This document shows, piece by piece, positions 9,528 to 16,477 of a stretch of 64,000 nucleotides of DNA. The notes under the pieces were generated by a model, which was not told the origin of the DNA, searched no databases, and saw only the letters and a list, made by a program, of their open reading frames with translations. The stretch's first letter is position 1; every line of letters begins with the position of its first letter. Both the position numbers and the translations under genes were made by a program. Origin of the DNA: Pseudoalteromonas caenipelagi (GTDB lineage Bacteria; Pseudomonadota; Gammaproteobacteria; Enterobacterales; Alteromonadaceae); NCBI RefSeq assembly GCF_013140855.1, contig NZ_JABBPG010000004.1, positions 310,001 through 374,000 on the forward strand, read 5' to 3'.

Positions 9528-11647
9528 GCCTCTGTAGGGCTTTGCTCTTTGTATTTGCTTAGCTTTATTTCACGATCTGCGGATGCGATGGTTTCTTTAC
9601 GGTGCGCGATTATCACCCGCGTAATTTTTAACCTTGATACGGCATCATTGATATCTGATTCTAAACTGGTATCAAGGTGGCTCGTTGCTTCATCCATAAA
9701 TAGGATTTTGGGGTCTTTATACAAGGCTCTAGCAAGAATAATACGCTGCTTCTGCCCGCCAGACAGACTCGAGCCCATATCGCCAATCAAGCTATCGTAA
9801 CCCATAGGCATCGCACTAATATCATCGTGAATCGCCGCAAGATCGGCACAATACACCACCTTTTGCATATCAATCGGTGTATCAAAGAAGGCAATGTTAT
9901 CAGCAACAGAGCCCGATAATAGCTCATCATCTTGCATCACCGCAGCGATTTGCTGGCGATATTGACGAGCGCCGATTTGCTCCAATGGAATACCATCGAT
10001 GAGCACTTCACCACTTTTAATAGGGATCAAACCGAGCATAATCTTAAGTAATGTAGACTTACCGCAACCAGACGGACCTGTAATAGCAACAGACTCACCT
10101 GCGTTAATTTTTAAACTCAGATCATGCAACACATTGGCAGATGCATCTGAGTAAGAAAAGCTCACATTCTTTATTTCTATATTACCTTCAATGATATGGC
10201 GCTTGGTTTTATCAGGCTGTAGTTGTTCTTTTTCAGTGAGGGCAATATCTGCAATACGATCAAAGTGCAAACCAAGCATTTTAAACTCGATGAATTTTTC
10301 AATCAGATTGGCGGTTTTATCCATAAATTGGCGTTTATAAGACATAAACGCAAACAACATACCGGTACTAAAACCACCTTGAATAACCAATTGAGCCGCC
10401 AAGTACACAACGACGATATTCTCTATGCCAAACAAAGCTCGGTTAACAGCGTCATAGCCAATCTGAAAGTTACCTAGGCGAATATTTTGATTGATTGCAT
10501 TGGCATAACGATTTTGCCACTGACCTTCTCGTTTTACTTCAGAGCCAAACAATTTAATAGTTTGAATACCACGTACCGTCTCCATGAAGTTGGAATTTTC
10601 TTCGGCGCGCGCCATGATCTCTTGCTCACTAATGGCGCGAAATGGTTTGTACATCGCCACCCGAACCAAGGCATATAGCACAACGGCAATCAAGACTACC
10701 AACGATAACATAGGCGAGTAGAAAAAAATCATGGCTAACGTGATCACCGCCATCAAACCATCAATAATGGCCTCTATCACACCGGTTGTCAGTAGCTGCT
10801 TGACCTGCTGTAATGAACCAAACCGAGAGACCACATCACCCATATGGCGAGTTTCAAAGTAGCTTAAAGGCAGGCGCACCAAATGATGAAATAAGTTGGC
10901 GCCCAATTGAATATTCATTTGGTTACCAAAATGCAGTAGTGTAAAGCCCCGCAAAGCATTAGTTGCGATCTCAAAGGTCAATACTAAGAAGAAGCCAACC
11001 GCGAGTACGGTGAGTAACGAAGTGTCGCCAGTGAGAATCACATCATCGATAACCAGCTGAATGTAATAGGGTGATGCCAAGGTAAATATTTGCAATAAAA
11101 CCGACAGCGCAAATATAAGCACTAGTGAACGCTTAAGACCGGTGATCCGACTCCAAAAATCAGAGAATTTTAAAGACGGTTTGGCCTCTTGTTTTTCAAA
11201 ATTCTTGGTGGGTGTAAGCTCCAGCGCTATCCCAGTGAAATGCTTGGAGGCTTCCTCTAAAGTAAAGGTTTTTTCTCCTGACGCAGGGTCATGAATGACA
11301 ATGCGCTTTTCATTGGCCTTTTTTAACACCACAAAGTGGTTCATATCCCAATGCAATATACACGGTGTTTGCAGCGCATCAAGATCTTCAAGCTCAATGC
11401 GCAGTGGCCGAGAGGTCAATTCAAGCTTTTCGGCAAAGTGCATAATATCTAGCAGCGTAGCGCCTTCTAAAGAGATACTAAATTTTTGCCTTAAGGAAAT
11501 CAGATCGCTGTTATAACCATGGTATGCCGCAACCATGGCTAGACTGGCTAAGCCACATTCAGCGGCTTCTGATTGTAAAATAATAGGCAGAGATTTTCTC
11601 GACCAAAACTGTAGCTTAGCTACGGGTGATTCATCTTCAACATGCAT
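9524..11647 (-). CDS. lanT: Peptidase-containing ABC transporter (PCAT, LanT-like)
   Basis: A 707-residue bifunctional exporter. An N-terminal C39 peptidase domain (about 15-150) has Gln25 (oxyanion), Cys31 in AAECG, His104 and Asp120, all in the right context. A six-helix transmembrane domain (about 170-460) and an ATPase domain follow, with Walker A GPSGCGKST, signature LSGGQKQ and Walker B ILFMDEATSHLD. Proteins of this type cut leader peptides after a double glycine and export the core. The inner membrane location and downstream partner HlyD indicate export across both membranes with a TolC-type channel encoded elsewhere. It lies 29 nt after hlyD and overlaps lanC by 4 nt. The GG-leader peptide at 16175-16327 is its obvious candidate substrate. 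C39 and ATPase key residues all appear intact. Confidence 0.93.
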   Translation of the reverse strand: MHVEDESPVAKLQFWSRKSLPIILQSEAAECGLASLAMVAAYHGYNSDLISLRQKFSISLEGATLLDIMHFAEKLELTSRPLRIELEDLDALQTPCILHWDMNHFVVLKKANEKRIVIHDPASGEKTFTLEEASKHFTGIALELTPTKNFEKQEAKPSLKFSDFWSRITGLKRSLVLIFALSVLLQIFTLASPYYIQLVIDDVILTGDTSLLTVLAVGFFLVLTFEIATNALRGFTLLHFGNQMNIQLGANLFHHLVRLPLSYFETRHMGDVVSRFGSLQQVKQLLTTGVIEAIIDGLMAVITLAMIFFYSPMLSLVVLIAVVLYALVRVAMYKPFRAISEQEIMARAEENSNFMETVRGIQTIKLFGSEVKREGQWQNRYANAINQNIRLGNFQIGYDAVNRALFGIENIVVVYLAAQLVIQGGFSTGMLFAFMSYKRQFMDKTANLIEKFIEFKMLGLHFDRIADIALTEKEQLQPDKTKRHIIEGNIEIKNVSFSYSDASANVLHDLSLKINAGESVAITGPSGCGKSTLLKIMLGLIPIKSGEVLIDGIPLEQIGARQYRQQIAAVMQDDELLSGSVADNIAFFDTPIDMQKVVYCADLAAIHDDISAMPMGYDSLIGDMGSSLSGGQKQRIILARALYKDPKILFMDEATSHLDTSLESDINDAVSRLKITRVIIAHRKETIASADREIKLSKYKEQSPTEA

Positions 11648-11676
11648 AATAAGCCGCCTGTTCCTTTGTTTACAGC

Positions 11677-12921
11677 TTACAGCTGACCTTTAATGCTAAA
11701 TACCGGATCAAATAGCCACCTTAATAAAGACCGCTCTTCGATAACAATGTCTGCGTCTAATGTCATACCAGGGCGCAGTGCAGAGTCTTTACCATAAGCT
11801 TGTACAGCTTGTTGCTCTAATGCCACGACGACCCGATACGCAGGAGAAGAGATAATACCTGGCGTGTTGGTTTCATCCGGAAAAATTACACTTTGGCTCA
11901 CTTCAATAACGTGTCCATCGTAAACGCCAAACTTCTCGTAAGGAAAAGCATGGTACCTTAAACGTGTTGGCTGGCCTTCTTTTACAAAACCAAACGCACT
12001 GGTTGGCACAAAAATGATGGCCTGCATTTGGCTATTTTCGGGTAATACCGATAGCAAGTTTTGACCATTAGTGACATTTTTACCCACCTTAGCCATTAAC
12101 CCACTGACAACACCAGATTTTGGCGCTCTAAGCTCACCTAGACGCTGCTGCTCTACAGATGAAAGCTGAATTTGTAGCTCCGCTTTTTGCGACTGAAGTT
12201 GAGATAGATGATCGCTTTGCTCTAACGGTAGCTGCTCAAGTTGATTTTCAAGTTGTTCGATTTGGCTTTGTAGTGCCAAACGCTCAGACTGAATACTTGA
12301 CGCCTGTTGCTTTAAAGACAACAAAGTGTCTTTTTGCCTTTGTAGCTCCAACTCAGAAATATAGCCAGTGCCCTTCAAAGTACCTATTTGAGATACCATT
12401 TGCTCGTTTAACGTCAAACGTTCAGCAAACGTCAAAGCCTGCCCTTCAAGCTCTCTTAAACGTGCTTGTGCCGATGCTTTTTGCTGAGACAGTTCATTGA
12501 GTGCAAGCTTGTTTTGCCGCTGTTGTTGTACAATTCGTTGCTCTAATGCGCTTAGTTGAAAGTTATACTGATTCAACAACGCCTGATTAAGTTCCACGGC
12601 ATGCTTGCTATGCTTAGCAGAAGCAATTCGCAATAACGGCTCACCTTGCTCTACGTATTGCCCTTCTTTTACCAAAATTTCAGATACGACGCCTGTTTGG
12701 GGCGCTTTAAGCCGTAAGATGCCAGTATTTGGCTCAATGACACCTGATACGCGCTCTTTGCGCGTGTACTTGCCTAAAGATAAAAATATAAGACTGATAA
12801 CAACCACTGCCACTACCATCACAGCGAGCGTGCTAAAAAGGGGGGGTTGTACCAAAGAAACTGCACCTTCTAGCCTGTGCCGCTTGTTCTCCATTACTTC
12901 TTTGCGGAATAAGTTTTCCAT
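11677..12921 (-). CDS. HlyD-family membrane fusion protein of the lanthipeptide exporter
   Basis: A 414-residue periplasmic adaptor with one N-terminal membrane helix (about 33-52) and a lipoyl-like half-motif (GVVSEILVKEGQYVEQGEPLLRI). A long Gln-rich coiled coil (about 100-240) and a second lipoyl half (GVVSGLMAKVGKNVTNGQ) follow. It would bridge the PCAT transporter to an outer membrane TolC-like channel. It is the first gene of the hlyD-lanT-lanC-lanB operon. The 150-nt upstream region holds only an AT-rich stretch and the glmU terminator; no convincing sigma70 promoter was picked out. The start could also be the second Met (residue 10), as the first has only a weak AAGTAGAG upstream. Confidence 0.9.
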   Translation of the reverse strand: MENLFRKEVMENKRHRLEGAVSLVQPPLFSTLAVMVVAVVVISLIFLSLGKYTRKERVSGVIEPNTGILRLKAPQTGVVSEILVKEGQYVEQGEPLLRIASAKHSKHAVELNQALLNQYNFQLSALEQRIVQQQRQNKLALNELSQQKASAQARLRELEGQALTFAERLTLNEQMVSQIGTLKGTGYISELELQRQKDTLLSLKQQASSIQSERLALQSQIEQLENQLEQLPLEQSDHLSQLQSQKAELQIQLSSVEQQRLGELRAPKSGVVSGLMAKVGKNVTNGQNLLSVLPENSQMQAIIFVPTSAFGFVKEGQPTRLRYHAFPYEKFGVYDGHVIEVSQSVIFPDETNTPGIISSPAYRVVVALEQQAVQAYGKDSALRPGMTLDADIVIEERSLLRWLFDPVFSIKGQL

Positions 12922-13072
12922 AGCTCTACTTCGGGTAACATTATTGTTAAATTTTTTTCACTGAAATCACAATGTACCATGGAAGGCGACAAAAAGGAAC
13001 GCGCCCAATACACAGCATTTACCTGTTATTTTTGACGTTTACATTTCGGTTAGTCGCAATATGCCCTAAACC

Positions 13073-13099
13073 AAAAAGAGCGCTTTAACGCGCTCTTTT
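13073..13099 (-). terminator. Rho-independent terminator of glmU
   Basis: A perfect 10-bp stem (AAAAGAGCGC / GCGCTCTTTT, 13074-13083 and 13090-13099) with a 6-nt loop. On the - strand it ends in a T run, 18 nt past the glmU stop. It separates glmU from the lanthipeptide operon. Confidence 0.85.
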
Positions 13100-13116
13100 A
13101 TACATAATACTGTAGG

Positions 13117-14478
13117 TTAAGACTTTTTAGTCGGTCGTTGCCAACCATTTAGATTTCTTTGCTTAGCACGCGCTACAGCGAGCTGTTCGCTCTCAACCGT
13201 TGCGGTGATCACCGACCCGGCTCCGATTGTCGCGGTTGCACCTATGGTAACAGGTGCCACTAGCGCAGAATTAGAACCTATAAAGGCGTTATCACCAATA
13301 ATCGTTTTTGATTTATTCACACCATCATAGTTACAGGTAATTGTGCCAGCGCCAATATTCACTTTTTCGCCAATTTCAGCATCCCCTAAATAGGTCAAGT
13401 GATTAGCTTTTGAGCCTTTGCCCAGTCTGGTTTTTTTCATCTCAACAAAGTTACCGACGTGAGAATCTTCTTCCATAATGGCACCCGGTCTTAGCCTTGC
13501 AAAAGGTCCTAACGTACACTTGTCACTAACCTGTGCGTCTTCTATCAGGGTATTTGCTTTGATCACAACGCCGTCACCAATCACACAATTTTTTAGTACG
13601 CAATTTGGTCCAATGATAACGTCATTACCGATCTCGACTTTACCTTCAAAAATCACGTTGATGTCGATTGAAACATCTTGGCCCGTGGTCACTTCACCGC
13701 GTACGTCAACTCTTTGCGGATCAGCCAAACTCGCACCATTAAGCATTAAAGATTCAGCTTGCCAAGCTTGATAAGCACGCTCTAGCGCGGCTAACTGCAC
13801 ACGATTATTCGCCCCTTCAACTTCCATCGCATCTTCTGGTTGAGCAGATGTGATCTCAACACCTTCGCTATGGGCCATAGCAACAATGTCGGTCAAGTAA
13901 TATTCACCTTGGCTATTGTTGTTAGAAAGAGCACCCAACCATTTTTTTAGCAAGCGGCCATTAGCCGCCATAATGCCTGTATTGATCTCTTGAATTGCTA
14001 ACTGCTCTGGTGTCGCATCTTTTTGCTCTACAATGCCTACTAACTTGCCATCTTCTCGTAGCATACGACCATAACCCATTGGGTTATCCAGTGTGACGGT
14101 TAACACCGCAAGCCCATTTTGCGGTGTGATAGCTAATAAACGCTCCAGTGTCTCGCGTTTGGTCAAAGGCACGTCACCATATAAAATCAATACTGTGTCA
14201 TCATCACCAATATGGTCTTTTGCTACACCCACAGCATGACCCGTCCCCAGCTGCTCTTCTTGCAGTACCCAATTTACATCGTTGTGCGACAACGTAGCTT
14301 GCAACTGCTCTGCACCATGTCCGTATACCAAGTTGATATTTTTCGACCCAAGCGCAAACGCATTATCAATCACATGTTGTACCATAGGCTTGGCAGCAAC
14401 AGGGTGAAGCACTTTAGGTAGTTTTGAGCGCATGCGAGTACCTTTACCCGCGGCAAGAATAACAGTCGTTAATGACAT
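13117..14478 (-). CDS. glmU: Bifunctional UDP-GlcNAc pyrophosphorylase / GlcN-1-P acetyltransferase
   Basis: A 453-residue cytosolic enzyme making UDP-N-acetylglucosamine for peptidoglycan and LPS. The N-terminal uridylyltransferase domain (about 1-228) carries [19 protein letters not shown] at 8-26 and the GTGHAV segment. The C-terminal left-handed beta-helix acetyltransferase (about 250-445) shows hexapeptide repeats, [12 protein letters not shown] and [13 protein letters not shown]. Length is close to E. coli GlmU (456). It is an essential housekeeping gene, often found beside the atp operon in gammaproteobacteria. Here it lies alone between the lanthipeptide operon and the precursor candidate, with its own terminator. 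It therefore marks ordinary chromosome between accessory pieces. Confidence 0.97.
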   Translation of the reverse strand: MSLTTVILAAGKGTRMRSKLPKVLHPVAAKPMVQHVIDNAFALGSKNINLVYGHGAEQLQATLSHNDVNWVLQEEQLGTGHAVGVAKDHIGDDDTVLILYGDVPLTKRETLERLLAITPQNGLAVLTVTLDNPMGYGRMLREDGKLVGIVEQKDATPEQLAIQEINTGIMAANGRLLKKWLGALSNNNSQGEYYLTDIVAMAHSEGVEITSAQPEDAMEVEGANNRVQLAALERAYQAWQAESLMLNGASLADPQRVDVRGEVTTGQDVSIDINVIFEGKVEIGNDVIIGPNCVLKNCVIGDGVVIKANTLIEDAQVSDKCTLGPFARLRPGAIMEEDSHVGNFVEMKKTRLGKGSKANHLTYLGDAEIGEKVNIGAGTITCNYDGVNKSKTIIGDNAFIGSNSALVAPVTIGATATIGAGSVITATVESEQLAVARAKQRNLNGWQRPTKKS

Positions 14479-14617
14479 CGTAAGAAAGTCCCGTATTTAC
14501 GTTGTATGAGTGGTGCATAAGCATTAATACACGCATTCTAACTGATATTAAGAGTTTTGAAAAAGAGAAGATAGGTAAGTCAAAGGCGGTAATAACGGGT
14601 GATTATCTCGAATAGGT

Positions 14618-15259
14618 CTATGCACTCTCTAAATACAGCACTTTTAAGCTTTCATTCAAAAACTGACTGCGCTCTGTGGCAGACGAACAAAATTGCCTCG
14701 ATGCAATTTTCACTTCATCACAGCGTGCATGAACCGTTAAAATGCAGCTCTTATCGCGCAGCGGGCACGATTCATAATTATTGTTAGGCCCACACGCGCA
14801 ACATTTTTTAAACGCTTCAACATCGGTGTGCTTAAGATAGGAAAATGACACAGGCAGAATATCCAACGCTACACTACTGAATAACGTTGACAAGCCATTT
14901 TCAGGACTAGGCTTAATAGTTCCGATTAAAGATAGACCTTGCTTATTTGCCTGCTTTAAAACGTACTTTTTCAGTCGACTATAAATACCTCTTCCTCTGA
15001 AAGCGGGACTTATCCATGCAGTGCCAATTTCGGCAAAGTTATTTGATAACTTTCTTAAACAGGCATGACCAATAACCTTATCACCAGTAAACTCGCTAGT
15101 TACAACAACGTATGCGTCGCCATTATCTAAATCTTGCTTTACTTCAGTGTAGGTTCGCTGCAATAAGGCTGGCTCCTTGATAGAAGCTTCGCTAATAGTG
15201 GTTGCAAGCATGCACTTCAACTCATTTGATAACGACAATGAACTAACGATCCTTTCCAT
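14618..15259 (-). CDS. GNAT-family N-acetyltransferase with a Cys-rich C-terminal part
   Basis: A 213-residue protein with a GNAT core (about 40-150). The acetyl-CoA pyrophosphate-binding loop is seen as SPAFRGRGIYSRL, preceded by a strand with FAEIGTAWIS. The C-terminal 60 residues contain an unusual CCACGP ... SCPLRDKSC ... ARC ... FC pattern (eight Cys), which could bind a metal or form disulphides. The acceptor substrate is unknown. It starts with a good Shine-Dalgarno (TAAGGG) and lies 139 nt upstream of glmU on the same strand, divergent from the beta-solenoid gene. A role in self-resistance or tailoring is possible but there is no direct evidence. Confidence 0.75.
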   Translation of the reverse strand: MERIVSSLSLSNELKCMLATTISEASIKEPALLQRTYTEVKQDLDNGDAYVVVTSEFTGDKVIGHACLRKLSNNFAEIGTAWISPAFRGRGIYSRLKKYVLKQANKQGLSLIGTIKPSPENGLSTLFSSVALDILPVSFSYLKHTDVEAFKKCCACGPNNNYESCPLRDKSCILTVHARCDEVKIASRQFCSSATERSQFLNESLKVLYLESA

Positions 15260-15451
15260 AATTAAAGCCCTTACATTCTATATAGAAATCAAATTGACTC
15301 TTAATGGGGTGAGCCTGAACGCGTATTTTATTGCACTATCAAAAATTAAACAGTGGTGGATCTGACAGTATTGCGCTCATTTTTCGTTCGCTAAGATACG
15401 GTGAGCGATAGAGTTTAAAACTAAAATGAAACTAAAGATGAAAGGTTTATT

Positions 15452-16093
15452 ATGGAAAGTGTAATAAGGTCAATTTTTGGTAGTACACACGGTACACAAA
15501 AAGTTGCACAAGGGGATACTAGCGGTAACATTTGTTCAGTAAGTGGCCAGGTTATCGTTCAAGATGATGCTACCGTTGAGTCAATCGTATCTATTAGTGG
15601 CAGTATTAGAGTCGGTAGTAATTGCAAAATTGGTGCAATAAAAAGCGCAAGCGGTAGCGTAAAGATCAACGATAGTAGTCACATAGGGAAAATCGAAATA
15701 GCGAGTGGTTCACTCAGTATCGCACAACAGTGTCAAGTTGAGTCTATAGCGGTCTTAAGTGGTAGCACTAAAATAGATAAAAACTCTCAAATAAAAGAGA
15801 GCCTTATTTGTTCAAGTGGCACCTTAAGACTGATGCCTAACGTAACTGTTGATGGTAATATTCAAACCGATAGTGGCAACATTATAATAGAAGAAAATGC
15901 GAGTCTAGGTGGTGATATAACGTTTACAGAAATGCCAAAACCTAAACTTGGCTTTTTCCGAGCTAATTACTCAAAACCGAAACTTATCATCGCTTCAGGT
16001 TCACGCTTGGAAGGCAACATACATTTGTATAGAAAAGTGGATGTAACATTACCACCAGAAATCTCACCTAATAAAATTATACGCCACTATTAA
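15452..16093 (+). CDS. Bactofilin-like beta-solenoid (polymer-forming) protein
   Basis: A 213-residue protein built from at least six repeats of 18-19 residues, each beginning SGS/SGT/SGN and continuing with alternating hydrophobic positions (SGSIRVGSNCKIGAI, SGSVKINDSSHIGKI, and so on; about residues 31-155). This is the signature of a right-handed beta-helix such as bactofilins (DUF583). There is no signal peptide or membrane helix, so it is probably cytosolic and may polymerise. It is preceded by AAAGG 6 nt before the ATG. It is the only + strand gene between the two - strand blocks. Its function here is unknown; a structural or scaffolding role is an inference from the fold. Confidence 0.65.
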   Translation: MESVIRSIFGSTHGTQKVAQGDTSGNICSVSGQVIVQDDATVESIVSISGSIRVGSNCKIGAIKSASGSVKINDSSHIGKIEIASGSLSIAQQCQVESIAVLSGSTKIDKNSQIKESLICSSGTLRLMPNVTVDGNIQTDSGNIIIEENASLGGDITFTEMPKPKLGFFRANYSKPKLIIASGSRLEGNIHLYRKVDVTLPPEISPNKIIRHY

Positions 16094-16133
16094 AAACCCA
16101 ATTTAAATACACAAATTGCTCGTTAATATAAAT

Positions 16134-16160
16134 AAAAAAGAGGCTTCCTCCTCTTTTTTT
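16134..16160. terminator. Bidirectional terminator between the solenoid gene and the precursor peptide gene
   Basis: A 10-bp stem AAAAAAGAGG / CCTCTTTTTT with a 6-nt loop. It is A-rich on one side and T-rich on the other, so it can stop transcription from both converging genes. It lies 41 nt after the + strand stop and 15 nt after the - strand stop. Confidence 0.8.
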
Positions 16161-16174
16161 AACTTTTAAAAGTA

Positions 16175-16327
16175 CTATTTAAACGCTAACGTGCAATGAT
16201 TTTTCGATGTAATGGGGCATCCATTTGTCTCTTTCATTCCACCTGCAATTTCAGCCGTTTGCTTTTGGTTTAATGCCGTTCCACCTACTAGTTGCTTAAC
16301 TATATTCTTTTTAATTTTCAACTTCAT
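16175..16327 (-). CDS. Candidate class I lanthipeptide precursor peptide
   Basis: A 50-codon gene, translated by hand. The leader (residues 1-30) is Lys-rich at the start (MKLKIKKNIVKQL) and ends ALNQKQTAEIAGG, with Leu at -12, Ile at -4 and Gly-Gly at -2/-1, the pattern cut by C39 peptidases. The 20-residue core (31-50) is MKETNGCPITSKNHCTLAFK. Thr4 and Cys7 are spaced for a four-residue methyllanthionine ring (TNGC). Ser11 or Thr10 with Cys15 could form a second ring (SKNHC). A Shine-Dalgarno AGAGGGG lies 4 nt before the ATG, and terminators flank the gene. It is on the same strand as the lanB/C/T operon but 3.3 kb upstream of it, beyond glmU and two other genes. It could instead be an unmodified double-glycine bacteriocin; the Cys/Thr pattern favours a lanthipeptide. 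Confidence 0.75.
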   Translation of the reverse strand: MKLKIKKNIVKQLVGGTALNQKQTAEIAGGMKETNGCPITSKNHCTLAFK

Positions 16328-16348
16328 ACAACCCCTCTAAAATAACTT

Positions 16349-16377
16349 TTATAAGATACAAAAAAAACAACAAACAA
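16349..16377 (-). promoter_or_regulatory. Possible sigma70 promoter of the precursor peptide gene
   Basis: On the - strand, TTGTTT (16372-16377) is spaced exactly 17 nt from TTATAA (16349-16354), giving a short leader before the AGAGGGG ribosome-binding site. The region is T-rich, so chance matches are likely. Confidence 0.4.
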
Positions 16378-16390
16378 GAATAAAAATATA

Positions 16391-16410
16391 ACCTGTTAAT
16401 AATTACAGGT
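16391..16410. promoter_or_regulatory. Operator-like inverted repeat upstream of the precursor gene
   Basis: ACCTGT and ACAGGT form perfect 6-bp arms around 8 nt, within an AT-rich region about 14 nt upstream of the putative -35 box. It has no T-tail, so it looks more like a protein-binding site than a terminator. The binding protein is unknown. Confidence 0.35.
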
Positions 16411-16427
16411 AATAAAATCAAATCAAA

Positions 16428-16451
16428 AAAAAGAGGCTTTCGCCTCTTTTT
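16428..16451 (-). terminator. Rho-independent terminator after the FtsX-type permease gene
   Basis: A 10-bp stem (AAAAAGAGGC / GCCTCTTTTT) with a 4-nt loop TTTC, T-rich on the outgoing - strand side, 27 nt past the permease stop. It ends the NRPS/exporter run and isolates the precursor peptide gene. Confidence 0.85.
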
Positions 16452-16477
16452 GGTTCAAACAAAAAACAAAAACAAAA

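Noticed and set aside
12159..12500. A 113-codon open frame on the + strand inside the HlyD gene
   Set aside because: It is the complement of the Gln-rich coiled coil of HlyD and shows no protein-like features.
12895..12981. A 28-codon frame on the - strand starting at 12981, overlapping the start of the HlyD gene, considered as a precursor peptide
   Set aside because: It has no GG leader, only one Cys, no good RBS, and runs into the HlyD gene in another frame.
14599..14787. A 62-codon Cys/Ser-containing frame on the + strand, considered as a second precursor
   Set aside because: It lies antisense to the end of the GNAT gene, has no leader motif, and no RBS.
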